Source of the DNA: Nitrospiraceae bacterium
GTDB taxonomy: Bacteria > Nitrospirota > Nitrospiria > Nitrospirales > Nitrospiraceae
Assembly (NCBI GenBank): GCA_009692155.1
Contig: SHZW01000002.1
Location: 118,629 to 182,628, forward strand
DNA: 64,000 nucleotides
Reading direction: 5' to 3'
The position numbers and the translations under genes were made by a program. The notes beneath the pieces are model-generated. The model was not told where the DNA came from and made no database searches. It saw nothing but the letters and a program-made list of their open reading frames with translations. Positions 33,916 to 42,667 of the stretch are shown one piece after another. Position 1 is the stretch's first letter. Each line of letters begins with the position of its first letter.

Positions 33916-36306
33916 ATGAATGCCCAATCGTTTCTGGCACAGGCGATGACGGTGCTCGAGTGGAACCGCGTACTGGAGGTTCTGGCCGGGCAGGCCCGTT
34001 CGGCGATGGGCGCGGAATGCTGCCGCGCGCTTCCGCTGGAGACCGATCTTGGAGCCGCGCGGGTTCGGTTTCAAGAAACCGCCGAGATGATGACCCTGCG
34101 GGAGAGCAGCGATCCGTTTCCGGCGGTGTCGTTTTCGGACGTCCGGGAGGCGATCGATCGCACGGTCAAAGGCGCGTCGCTCGAGACGCACGATCTGCGC
34201 GATGTCTCGATCGGACTGGGCCTTGGCGTGGATATTGTCCGGTACCTGGGACGGCATCGCGACGCCATCCCCTCGCTCTCCACCGCAGCGCTGGCCCTCG
34301 AGGCGTTCTTTGATCTCCATCAGCTCAAAGTATCCATTGACCGGTCGGTGGATGCGGAGGGAAACGTTCGTGAATCCGCCACGCCGGAGCTGCGCCATCT
34401 CACGCACCATGCGGCAAGCCTGAAGCAGCAGATACGTCACCGGCTGGATACCATCCTTGTGTCCCAACGCTATGCCGAGGTACTTCAAGAAAAGTATTTC
34501 GCCCAGCGCGAGGGTAGATATGTGGTGCCGATCAAGGACGAAATGCGCGGGAGGATTCCCGGCATCATCCACGACGTTTCGGCCAGCGGTGCCACGGTAT
34601 TTCTGGAGCCACGCGAGCTGGTGGAGCTGAACAATTCGATCAAGGTGGCTGATCTGGAGGTGCAGCGGGAAGTCCGACGGATTCTGCAGGAGTTGTCGAC
34701 GCTGGTGGCCGGCCAGGCAACGATCATACTGGCCGGGCTCGACGCGCTGGCCCGCCTGGATGGTATTGCCGCCAAGGCTGCGTTCGGCCGTCTTGTCGGA
34801 GGGCAGCCGGTCGCGTTGAACGATCGCGGCTGCATCCTGTTGCGGCAGGCCCGTCATCCGTTGCTGGTACTGGGGCGCGAGCACGTCGTCTCCAACGACG
34901 TGCTGTTCGACGACACGGTGCGCGTGCTGGTCATTTCCGGGCCGAACACGGGCGGAAAGACGGTCACATTGAAGATCGTCGGACTGTTCGCCTTGATGGC
35001 CCGCGCGGGCCTGCCGCTGCCGTGCGAGGCCGGTTCGGAGATGGCGGTGTTTCCTGAGATTTACGCGGACATCGGCGATGCGCAGGACCTCGCGAAAGAC
35101 CTCTCCAGTTTTTCGGCGCACATGACGCAGATGATCCAATTGTTGCGCCATGCGTCCCCGGGCCGATCGAGGGCGCTGGTCCTGCTGGATGAGCCGGTGA
35201 CTTCCACTGATCCGGCTGAAGGTGCGGCGCTGGCGGAGGCCCTGTTGCTGCGGCTGGCCGACCTCAACATGAAAGTCGTGGCGACGACCCACTATAACCA
35301 GCTGAAAATTCTGGCCCAGAGCAAGCCAGGATTCAAGAACGCCAGCGTCGAATTCGACGTCGGCACGCTCTCACCTACGTATCGGCTCATCATGGGGCTG
35401 CCCGGCGGCTCCTCGGCGATCGAGATTGCCGGGCGGCTGGGGTTGGACGAGGCGATTCTGGACCATGCCATGGGGCTGTTGAATAAGGCCGACCGGTCGT
35501 TCGAGCAGGTGCTGGGCGAACTACAAGAAAGGCAGCGCCGGTTGAGCGAGGACACCGCGCGCGCGGCGGAGCTGCGCGCAGAAGCCGAGCGGGCGACCAG
35601 GGAAGCATCGGAGATCGCGGAACGGTTGCGGGCATCCGAGCAGGAGGAGCGAAAAGGGACGAAAAAAAAGCTGACGGACGAGCTGCTGCGCGCGCGGGCG
35701 CAGGTGCAGGGCGTTCTGGAGGAGGTCAAGCGCGAGCGGACATTGGTGAAGGCCAGGGAAGCCAAGCAGAAGCTGGCTGAGATTGAAGTGCAGGAGCAGT
35801 CCCGCTTGACAGATGCAGCCACAACGGTGCCGGTGGACCGCCTGCGGGCCGGTGATCGCGTCGAGTTGGTTCGTCTTGGGAAAACCGGCACGTTGCTGGA
35901 ATCTCCGCAGGGGAAAAAACGCGTGAGGGTTCGGGTCGGCGATGTGGAGATGTCGGTGGCCGTGTCGAGCCTGATCGGGCTGGCCGGGCCGCATGAGCCC
36001 GAGCGTGTCTCAGCCGCGGCTCCGCGCCGCCTGCCGCCGGGCGCATTGCTTGCGGAAACCGAGGCGGCGACGGTGCTGGATCTCCGAGGCAGGATGGCCG
36101 ATGAAGCGCTGGACGCCACCGTGGCGGCGCTGGATCGGGCCGCACTCGCCGGCGCGCCGCTGCTGCGGATCATCCACGGTCACGGGACTGGGCGGCTCAA
36201 GGCGGTCGTCCGCGATTACTTGAAAAGCTCGCCCTACGTGGCGGCCTTCCGCGCCGGCGAACGTGCCGAAGGTGGCGATGGTGTCACGGTCGTCGAACTG
36301 AAATAG
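33916..36306 (+). CDS. mutS2: endonuclease MutS2 / RqcU
   Basis: ATG 33916 gives a 796-residue protein starting NAQSFLAQAMTVLEW, the family N-terminus. It has MutS-type core and clamp regions, Walker A SGPNTGGKTVTL (about residue 347), Walker B ALVLLDEPVTSTDP and a long coiled coil (about 530-640). A C-terminal Smr nuclease domain carries LDLRGRMADEALD and HGHGTGRLK. In Firmicutes MutS2 (RqcU) splits collided ribosomes. Here it is divergent from rqcH with ~360 bases between starts, which fits a shared ribosome rescue role. Confidence 0.95.
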   Translation: MNAQSFLAQAMTVLEWNRVLEVLAGQARSAMGAECCRALPLETDLGAARVRFQETAEMMTLRESSDPFPAVSFSDVREAIDRTVKGASLETHDLRDVSIGLGLGVDIVRYLGRHRDAIPSLSTAALALEAFFDLHQLKVSIDRSVDAEGNVRESATPELRHLTHHAASLKQQIRHRLDTILVSQRYAEVLQEKYFAQREGRYVVPIKDEMRGRIPGIIHDVSASGATVFLEPRELVELNNSIKVADLEVQREVRRILQELSTLVAGQATIILAGLDALARLDGIAAKAAFGRLVGGQPVALNDRGCILLRQARHPLLVLGREHVVSNDVLFDDTVRVLVISGPNTGGKTVTLKIVGLFALMARAGLPLPCEAGSEMAVFPEIYADIGDAQDLAKDLSSFSAHMTQMIQLLRHASPGRSRALVLLDEPVTSTDPAEGAALAEALLLRLADLNMKVVATTHYNQLKILAQSKPGFKNASVEFDVGTLSPTYRLIMGLPGGSSAIEIAGRLGLDEAILDHAMGLLNKADRSFEQVLGELQERQRRLSEDTARAAELRAEAERATREASEIAERLRASEQEERKGTKKKLTDELLRARAQVQGVLEEVKRERTLVKAREAKQKLAEIEVQEQSRLTDAATTVPVDRLRAGDRVELVRLGKTGTLLESPQGKKRVRVRVGDVEMSVAVSSLIGLAGPHEPERVSAAAPRRLPPGALLAETEAATVLDLRGRMADEALDATVAALDRAALAGAPLLRIIHGHGTGRLKAVVRDYLKSSPYVAAFRAGERAEGGDGVTVVELK

Positions 36307-36314
36307 CAGACCGT

Positions 36315-37355
36315 TCAGGCGGCGCTGGAGAGAGGAAACTGGATACGGAAGGTTGTGCCGTTGCCAGACTGGCTGACCGGCTCGATGGTCCCGCCGTACT
36401 TATTGACGATGGTCCGCACGATATACAGCCCCAGCCCCGTGCCGCTGCCTCGTTCTTTGGTCGTAAAAAACGGGGCGAACACCCTGGCTAAATCCTGAGG
36501 CGCGATCCCCGGCCCCGTATCCTGGATGGTCACGGTGAGATATCCGCCCTCGACGCCGGTCGAGAGGGTTAGGTGGCCACGGGCGTTCATCGCCTGCACC
36601 GCATTGATGATCAGGTTCACGAATATCTGGTGCAGCTCGCTCGGATTGACCTGCATGTCCGGAACCGGCGCATAATTTCTGACGACGGTCACCTCATCGA
36701 GCATGGTGGAGAACGCCGCCATCTTGATGGCTTCGTCGAGCAATTGCGGGATCTGGACGTCCGTTATCTCGGGCATCTGGCCGGTACGGGCGTAGAGATT
36801 CAGTCCCTTGGTCATTTCCGAGAGCCGCCTGGTCAACGTGACAATTTCACGGCTGTATTCGCTGATGATCGCGGGATCCGTCTCGCCCTGGAGGTGTTGG
36901 GAAAATCCCATGATGCCATGGAGGGGATTGTTGAACTCATGGGCGATGCCGGCGGTGAAAATGCCGAGCGTCGAGAGCTTTTCCGCATGCGCAAGATGCT
37001 CGTACATCTCATGCTCTGCCTGGATCAGGCTCCAAATCAGCCTGGCCGCGATTCCCCCCAGCACTTCTGTTTTTGGCGACTTGTGCCGGGCGATCAGTGA
37101 CGGGATCGCCGGGTCGCCGGTCACGTCGATGATCAGGCTCGCTTCGTCCCGGGCGACCAGCCAGGCGATATCCGACGTCGTGGGAATGTAGTGGTAACGG
37201 GCCAGTTGCAGGCCGGGGGCATCGGGGTTGCTGTCCGCTACGCCCAGAATCCGAATGCCCGAACAGCGGGTCAGCAATTCGATCAGGGCGGAGCCGCCCT
37301 TCCCGGCGCCAAGGATGACGACGAAGAGCGACTGCTCGGCAGCTGTCGGCTTCAT
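36315..37355 (-). CDS. hybrid sensor: Rossmann NAD(P)-binding-like domain fused to histidine kinase
   Basis: ATG 37355 is chosen (GAGG six bases upstream; ATG 37379 lacks an SD). Residues ~10-120 form a dinucleotide-binding-like domain: LFVVILGAGKGGSALIELL (GxGxxG-type) and GVADSNPDAPGLQLA with an acidic residue after strand 2. It is followed by HisKA with the phospho-acceptor His in GIFTAGIAHEFNNPLHGIMG and an HATPase_c domain (NLIINAVQAMNARG, DTGPGIAP, GSGTGLGLYIV). No membrane segment is present, so it should sense a cytoplasmic ligand, perhaps redox state or a nucleotide. A receiver protein gene lies next to it. Confidence 0.88.
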   Translation of the reverse strand: MKPTAAEQSLFVVILGAGKGGSALIELLTRCSGIRILGVADSNPDAPGLQLARYHYIPTTSDIAWLVARDEASLIIDVTGDPAIPSLIARHKSPKTEVLGGIAARLIWSLIQAEHEMYEHLAHAEKLSTLGIFTAGIAHEFNNPLHGIMGFSQHLQGETDPAIISEYSREIVTLTRRLSEMTKGLNLYARTGQMPEITDVQIPQLLDEAIKMAAFSTMLDEVTVVRNYAPVPDMQVNPSELHQIFVNLIINAVQAMNARGHLTLSTGVEGGYLTVTIQDTGPGIAPQDLARVFAPFFTTKERGSGTGLGLYIVRTIVNKYGGTIEPVSQSGNGTTFRIQFPLSSAA

Positions 37356-37431
37356 GCTCGACCTCAGCCCGCCGGTCATGATTGGCCGGCGGGCGGCGTC
37401 GGTGAGACCGGGCGAACCGGTCCCGTGCTCG

Positions 37432-37866
37432 TCAGGTGTTGCAGGTGGTGCGTTGCTCCGCCGCTTTGGAGACGGCGGCGAGCAGTTTTTCCTTCTCGAC
37501 CGGCTTGACGAGATAATCCACGATGCCCTGCTTCATGAGCGACGTGGCCAGGTTCAGGTCGGGAAAGCCGGTTTGCACGATGATCGGCACGGAGGGGTAC
37601 TGGGTCCGGAAGTATTGAATGGCTTCGACGCCATTGATTTTCGGCATCCGGATGTCGCAGAGGATGACATCCACCGTCAAAGGATTTTCGCCGGTATTGA
37701 GCACCTCGATCGCCTTTTCACCGTTTTCGGCTTCGATGACCTCGTAGCCGGCTTTGGTGAGGGTCAGTCGTGAAATCTTGCGGATGCTCTCCTCGTCGTC
37801 AACGACGAGGATGACCCCGAGGCTGGGATGCTCCCGGTCATGTACTCCGAACGGCCATAGTGCCAT
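37432..37866 (-). CDS. single-domain CheY-like response regulator
   Basis: ATG 37866 follows AAGGAGGG. The 144-residue protein has an ~18-residue leader and one receiver domain: VILVVDDEES (acidic pocket), the phospho-accepting Asp in VDVILCDIRMPKINGVEA, the conserved Thr region IIVQTGFPD and Lys in YLVKPVEKEKL. It has no output domain, so it must signal by protein contact. It is encoded 76 bases upstream of the Rossmann-kinase on the same strand and is presumably its substrate. Confidence 0.9.
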   Translation of the reverse strand: MALWPFGVHDREHPSLGVILVVDDEESIRKISRLTLTKAGYEVIEAENGEKAIEVLNTGENPLTVDVILCDIRMPKINGVEAIQYFRTQYPSVPIIVQTGFPDLNLATSLMKQGIVDYLVKPVEKEKLLAAVSKAAEQRTTCNT

Positions 37867-37981
37867 GGTGCCCTCCTTGTTGTTGGAGCCCACTGCTCTT
37901 GGACCAGCCAATAAGTACGATGAACGGACGGTTAAAATGATACTCCTTTCAAGAATGAATGCAAGAGGGGTAAACGCCGCG

Positions 37982-38953
37982 TCAGGACTGGTGATTGTGT
38001 GCGGTGGTGTTTTTGATTGCCAGCCGGATGTTGCGTAGAAAACCGGCGTACCTGGATCGTTTGATGGGGCTCTTCCGAAAAGCCGACGCAAAACTCTGTT
38101 CATCCATGACCGCAAGTCGGTCGAGATCGGCTGCGAGCGCCAGCGGCGATGGCTGGAATGCCGGCTCGCTGGTCGGCGTGGCGTTGACGTTGAAGGGGCA
38201 GATGTCCAGGCAGTCGTCGCAACCAAAGATGCGGTTCCCGAGTTTGGGGGCCAGATCGGCCGGAATCTCTTCACCGGGCTTGTGGAGTTCGATCGTCAGA
38301 TACGAGATGCATCGCCGGGCATCCACGACATAGGGTTCCGTGATCGCGCCGGTCGGGCAGGCCTTGATGCAGAGAGTGCAGGAGCCGCAAAGATCGGCCG
38401 CCGGCTCATCTGGTTCCAGCTCCAGCGTGGTCAGCACTTCGCCCAGCACCAACCAGGAGCCGAACCGGGTGGACACGAGATTGGAGTGCTTGCCGATCCA
38501 GCCCAGGCCGGCCTGCTGGGCCCAGGCCTTTTCCATCACCGGGCCTGTGTCCACGTAGGAACGGGTCACGGCGCCCGGCGCCAGTGCTTTGATTCGAAGC
38601 TCCAGTTGCCCCAGTCGAGCCTGCAGCACGGCGTGGTAGTCCTCGCCCCAGGCATAGCGGGCAATGCGGCCGTGTCCGAGCCGTTCGTCCGCTCGATGGT
38701 CCGTATAGTAGTTGATCCCGACGGAGACGATGGAACGGCAACCGGGCTGAACCTCTTGCGGATTCGCGCGACGGGTGAGATCGCGTTCCATCCAGCCCAT
38801 CGCGCCCTGGTAGCCCCGGCGGAGCCACTCGCCCAGACGGGAATATAGCGAATCGGGGTGCGAGGGTACGAGGTTCGAGGTTACGCGGCTGATGCCGACG
38901 GCATCGAAGCCGAGCACGCGTGTCTCCTGCTTGATGGCTTCCGTCAGATTCAT
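37982..38953 (-). CDS. queG: epoxyqueuosine reductase QueG
   Basis: It catalyses the last step of queuosine synthesis in tRNA using cobalamin and two 4Fe-4S clusters. The 323-residue protein has the N-terminal cobalamin-binding half (LGFDAVGISRVT, MGWMERDLTRR) and two ferredoxin-type clusters, CGSCTLCIKACPTGAI (about 190) and GCDDCLDICPFN (about 245), plus the CISYLTIE stretch. There is no C-terminal HEAT-repeat extension. The upstream ~90 bases are a micro-repeat inverted repeat. Confidence 0.93.
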   Translation of the reverse strand: MNLTEAIKQETRVLGFDAVGISRVTSNLVPSHPDSLYSRLGEWLRRGYQGAMGWMERDLTRRANPQEVQPGCRSIVSVGINYYTDHRADERLGHGRIARYAWGEDYHAVLQARLGQLELRIKALAPGAVTRSYVDTGPVMEKAWAQQAGLGWIGKHSNLVSTRFGSWLVLGEVLTTLELEPDEPAADLCGSCTLCIKACPTGAITEPYVVDARRCISYLTIELHKPGEEIPADLAPKLGNRIFGCDDCLDICPFNVNATPTSEPAFQPSPLALAADLDRLAVMDEQSFASAFRKSPIKRSRYAGFLRNIRLAIKNTTAHNHQS

Positions 38954-38960
38954 GAGGACC

Positions 38961-39038
38961 GTCCAAAGTCCATCAAGTCCGTAAAGTCATCAAGTCCAAA
39001 GACTTTCGACGTGAAGACTTTATGACTTTAAGACTCTG
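38961..39038. repeat. micro-repeat inverted repeat upstream of queG
   Basis: AAAGTCCATCAAGTCCGTAA (about 38964-38983) faces GACTTTCGACGTGAAGACTT (about 39001-39020) and TATGACTTTAAGACT. It uses the same AAGTC words as the copies at 13290 and 27698. Confidence 0.75.
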
Positions 39039-39043
39039 TCCTG

Positions 39044-39439
39044 CTATTTTTGTTGCGAGCAATCAAACTTCACAATGAACTGCACCGAGCAATGGCCGGT
39101 CGTGCATTTTCCGCAGGTGCCGGTGATGCGGGTTTTCCAATCCGTGACCTTGTCGTCGAATTTGCACAGGGTATTGCCGCCCCTGGAAATGCTTGTCCAT
39201 GGTCTGGTCGAGCCTGGAAAATGCGCGACGATGCAGCCGGCTGGAATGTGAACCTGGCACGTTTGCTGTGTTTCGCCTCTGGCCATGCCGAAGCTGCAAT
39301 TGAACTCGGTGGTCGCCGTCGAGTCAGCCAGCGGCGGGGGATTCGGCGCCGCGTGGGCCTGGGACAGATCCGTTCCCCAGAACCCCACCCCGGTCAGCAC
39401 AAGTGCTCTCAGAAGCATACGCGTTCCTGTCATTGGCAT
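39044..39439 (-). CDS. small secreted Cys-containing protein, unknown function
   Basis: The 131-residue protein uses ATG 39439 with AAGGAG upstream. It has a signal peptide cut after AHA (about residue 30). The mature part has seven Cys residues (for example EFNCSFG, QQTCQVHIPAGC, TGTCGKCTTGHCSVQF), suggesting disulfides in the periplasm. No family was recognised. Confidence 0.7.
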   Translation of the reverse strand: MPMTGTRMLLRALVLTGVGFWGTDLSQAHAAPNPPPLADSTATTEFNCSFGMARGETQQTCQVHIPAGCIVAHFPGSTRPWTSISRGGNTLCKFDDKVTDWKTRITGTCGKCTTGHCSVQFIVKFDCSQQK

Positions 39440-39541
39440 GGTAATCTCCTTGCGCGCATCCTAGCATAACGGGCAGTTGCGGCGAATGGGATCCCTGCGT
39501 AGAATTGCCAACAAACAAGTATGAACGTAGAACGCTGAAAG

Positions 39542-40126
39542 ATGAACGTCACAATCTCATCGGTGGCAGTGCTCACGGTGTGTGGCGCGCTGCTCGTCTC
39601 GGCAAGTGTGCATGCGGCGGATGCTCCGGCCACGGTGCTGGACATCCGGGATGATCCGGGCGGGGGCAAGAAAGCTGTCGCCACACTGCGCATTGCGGCT
39701 CCTTCCGACGCCGTGCGTGCGGTGTTGAGCGACTACGAACGGTGGCCCGATCTCTTTGACGGGCGATTTCGCATCGCCAAGCTGGAACGGCTGGACGGGC
39801 GTGTGGTGACGGATCTCCTGATCGATCGGTCGCCGCTCCCTGGAGAAATGCGCCTGCTATGCGAAACCAGGGAATTGCCGAACGGCGAGATCGTCACCAG
39901 CCTGATCGAGGGCCATTTCAAGCGGTACCTCCGCCGGTGGCGGTTCGTGCCGGAAATGAACGGGGGCGTCGTCCACACACGCGCAGAGATGGAGTTGCTG
40001 GTCGATATGGATTCGTGGGTGCCGGACTGGCTCTTTGCGGCGATGCTGCGCCGCGATCTGGAGGCTCACTTCAAAATTTTGCGCGAACGGGCGATCGAGC
40101 GAGCCGGAACTTCCCAGACTCCTTAG
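39542..40126 (+). CDS. periplasmic SRPBCC/START-like protein
   Basis: The 194-residue protein has a signal peptide (cut after VHA, about residue 25). The mature domain KKAVATLRIAAPSDAVRAVL followed by DYERWPDLFDG is the typical N-terminal part of the polyketide cyclase/START-like fold, which binds hydrophobic ligands. Its substrate is unknown. The 3' end overlaps the convergent zinc-ribbon gene by four bases. Confidence 0.75.
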   Translation: MNVTISSVAVLTVCGALLVSASVHAADAPATVLDIRDDPGGGKKAVATLRIAAPSDAVRAVLSDYERWPDLFDGRFRIAKLERLDGRVVTDLLIDRSPLPGEMRLLCETRELPNGEIVTSLIEGHFKRYLRRWRFVPEMNGGVVHTRAEMELLVDMDSWVPDWLFAAMLRRDLEAHFKILRERAIERAGTSQTP

Positions 40127-40983
40127 AGAGTCTGTCCCTTGTACGAAATCAGCAACTCGCCGTTCTGGACTTGCACGTTGGTGATATGCGGTGGGAGCGC
40201 GAATTTTTCACGGTTGGTCGGTGAGTCGAACAGGCTGGCGGTGACACTGCCGAGCGTGGCTTTCGGAATGGGCAGGGTGCCGAGCATGCCTTCCGTGGCG
40301 TCCATGCGGATGCGGCCGTCTTTCACCTGCAGTTTACCCTTCAGTTGGAGCATCACGTCTTTTCCATACAGTGTGAACAGGGTATGGGCCTGTATCTGAT
40401 CGCCGACGAGATGCAGCTTGATGTCCTTCATGGAGGATTGAACCTGCTCCTGGGTGGGCGGCCCGCCCGTCCCAGCCTGGGCTGCGCCGCCTGATGGTGC
40501 CAGACTCGATTGCAGCCATGCGTTCAATTCGGCTTCAGTGAGCGGCATCGTGAAGGATTGGCTCTGCGTGACGGCTTCCTGAGCCGCGAGGAATTTGTCT
40601 CCCGCCTTCTTCGCGCCTTCCGGATCCATGGCCACGATCGGTGGAGGGGCCTGCCTGAACATCATGAACAGGGCGACCAGGCAGCCCAGCACGATCGTCT
40701 ATCTGGCGAGGCGGAACAATTGCGAAAACAGGCCAGGCCCGGAGGGCGGCGGGGCGATCGCCTTCATTTTTTCGATGGCCACCTGCTCTTTTGTCATTTC
40801 CGGCTGCCGCATGGGGGGCGGTGCCGCCGGTTCGGGCGACGCCTTGTAACGGGCGAACACAACCCCGCAGCGGACGCAGTCCTTGCCGCCTTCCGGCTGC
40901 ACGAAGTGGCACTTCGGACATTCAAGGGTGGCTGCTGGAGGAGGCGCGTCCTGAGAAGTGGAGTCTGTGAGCTTCAGGTCCAT
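40123..40983 (-). pseudogene. zinc-ribbon membrane protein gene with in-frame TAG
   Basis: From ATG 40983 the frame encodes an N-terminal zinc ribbon (LECPKCHFVQ and DCVRCGVVFARY), a Pro-rich stretch and FSQLFRLAR. It then meets TAG at 40699-40701. The same frame continues directly with a transmembrane helix (TIVLGCLVALFMMF) and a ~165-residue extracytoplasmic domain ending at 40123. The stop falls just before the helix, so the gene looks like one 286-residue protein with a nonsense codon. A separate start at GTG 40692 would make a two-gene reading possible. Function is unknown. Confidence 0.7.
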
Positions 40984-41037
40984 GGCGAGGTGGGATTGTG
41001 CCGGGAAATGATTTGTAAATCAAGCCCGCAGGGAACC

Positions 41038-42213
41038 TTAGGGGTACGCAAATTCGGCTAATTCCACCCGTTCGAGTCCCTGTTTCACCAGCGTGTCAAC
41101 CTCGAGCCCTCGCTCAGCCTTGCGGATCTGGTCCAGACTGGTTTTGGTGCTGGGATGAGGCGGCACAAACAGCTTGCAGCAGTCCTGGTCCGGCTCGATG
41201 GACGTTTCGAAGGTGCCGATCTGCTGCGCCTGTTCGGTAATCTCTATTTTATCCATGCCGATGAGCGGGCGCAGGATCGGGAGTTGGGCCGCTTCCTCGA
41301 CGACGCTCAGATTCTCAGGGGTTTGAGAGGCGACCTGGCCGAGACTGTCGCCGGTCACGAGGGCCCAGCACTTATCCCGACGGGCCAGTTCCTCGGCAAT
41401 GCGGATCATCATCCGGCGATAGAGCACGACACGAAACGGCGCCGGCGCGCCCAGGACGATCTGCCGTTGAATCTCGCCGAAGGGCACGAGGTAGAGGCGC
41501 GAATAGAGCTGGTAGCGCGTCAAGAGTTCGGCGATCTCGCGGACCTTTTCCTCCGAAGCCCGCGTAACGAACGGCCGCCCATGAAAATGGACGAACGTGG
41601 CTTTGCAGCCCCGCTTCAGCATGCGGTAGGACGCGACCGGGGAATCGATCCCGCCCGATAGGAGACAGGCCACCTTTCCGCTGACGCCGGTCGGCATCCC
41701 GCCTGGTCCCGGCTCCTTGCCTGCCGCCACATAGGATCGACGGGCCATCATTTCGATATAAATGGTGAGATCGGGATCGTTCAGGTTTACTTTCTTTCCG
41801 GTCAGGGCGCCGACGTGTGCGCCGATCGCGCGATCCACGTCCATCGAGGTGAGCGGAAACCGTTTGTCGGCCCGCCTGGTCGAGATACGGAAGGTCGAGA
41901 AGGATGCGTCGCGGATCACCTCGCCCGCAGCGGCTTTCAGGGATTCAAGATCGGGTTTGTGCAGGTCAACCGGCACGCCACGATTGAGCGAGAAGTTCGC
42001 AATGCCGAAGATACGCGCGAGCCGTTCCCTGATCGGTTCCCATTGTGCCTCGTCCTTGAGCATCACTCGAATACGCCCTTGCAGCGGTTCTACGCGCGCG
42101 ATGCCCAATCCCTTCAGCGCGGCGCGAATGTGCCGGACCAGCTTGGTTTCGAAGTAGGGCCGGTTGCGCCCTTTGAGCGCGAGCTCGTGGTAGTGGACGA
42201 TGATGCAGCGCAT
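41038..42213 (-). CDS. thiI: tRNA 4-thiouridine synthase ThiI (no rhodanese domain)
   Basis: The 391-residue protein has an N-terminal ferredoxin-like/THUMP region (LALKGRNRPYFETKLV) and the PP-loop adenylation motif LLSGGIDSPVASYRML (about residue 180). It also has FVHFHGRPFVTRASEEKV and VTGDSLGQVASQTPENL typical of ThiI. It lacks the rhodanese domain of enterobacterial ThiI, as in many bacteria, where another sulfur carrier donates sulfur. Modifies U8 of tRNA. Confidence 0.93.
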   Translation of the reverse strand: MRCIIVHYHELALKGRNRPYFETKLVRHIRAALKGLGIARVEPLQGRIRVMLKDEAQWEPIRERLARIFGIANFSLNRGVPVDLHKPDLESLKAAAGEVIRDASFSTFRISTRRADKRFPLTSMDVDRAIGAHVGALTGKKVNLNDPDLTIYIEMMARRSYVAAGKEPGPGGMPTGVSGKVACLLSGGIDSPVASYRMLKRGCKATFVHFHGRPFVTRASEEKVREIAELLTRYQLYSRLYLVPFGEIQRQIVLGAPAPFRVVLYRRMMIRIAEELARRDKCWALVTGDSLGQVASQTPENLSVVEEAAQLPILRPLIGMDKIEITEQAQQIGTFETSIEPDQDCCKLFVPPHPSTKTSLDQIRKAERGLEVDTLVKQGLERVELAEFAYP

Positions 42214-42215
42214 GC

Positions 42216-42629
42216 TTAAGCGTGAGGCGTGAGGCGTAAGGCGTGAGGCGAGGGTGCATGCTCCAGACGCCGTGAGTTTTTTAGGTGACGGATGAGTCCG
42301 CTGATCATCTTATCGATTCGTTCAATCTGATCATCGAGCACCGTCCAGCGATCTTTATCTAAGTAGCCGAGTTCTTTAGCGACCTCGAGTTGCGTGTCCA
42401 ACTCACTGAGAGAGCCCTGTGCTATGTGGAGGAAGTTAATGAATTCTTTCTTGGTTTGCCGAGCGGCACCTTCAGCGATGTTGGAGGGAACGCTAAGGGC
42501 AGACCTTCGTATCTGGCTTGTCAGACTATATCGCTCTTGCTCGGGAAATCTATCCGTCTCCCGATAAATGGTTAAAACAAGATCGAGAGCCATTCTCCAG
42601 GCATCCAACTTCTTGTGTGGTTTTTTCAT
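42216..42629 (-). CDS. four-helix-bundle protein (23S rRNA intervening-sequence family)
   Basis: The 137-residue helical protein has the family pattern LDAWRMALDLVLTIYRETDR, RRSALSVPSNIAEGAARQTK, EFINFLHIAQGSLSELDTQL. Members occur inside rRNA intervening sequences and as free-standing genes; the function is not established. Its last ~12 residues (PHALRLTPHA) come from an intergenic repeat. It is bracketed by repeat arms at 42219-42252 and 42636-42667, as if inserted between them. Confidence 0.85.
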   Translation of the reverse strand: MKKPHKKLDAWRMALDLVLTIYRETDRFPEQERYSLTSQIRRSALSVPSNIAEGAARQTKKEFINFLHIAQGSLSELDTQLEVAKELGYLDKDRWTVLDDQIERIDKMISGLIRHLKNSRRLEHAPSPHALRLTPHA

Positions 42630-42667
42630 GACAAACCCCTAACGCCTCACCCCTTACCCCTCACGGC
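42219..42667. repeat. micro-repeat inverted repeat split by a gene
   Basis: GCGTGAGGCGTGAGGCGTAA and more (42224-42252) on the left, TAACGCCTCACCCCTTACCC and CTCACGG (about 42641-42667) on the right. The arms are near reverse complements but ~390 bases apart, with the four-helix-bundle gene between them. Confidence 0.65.
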
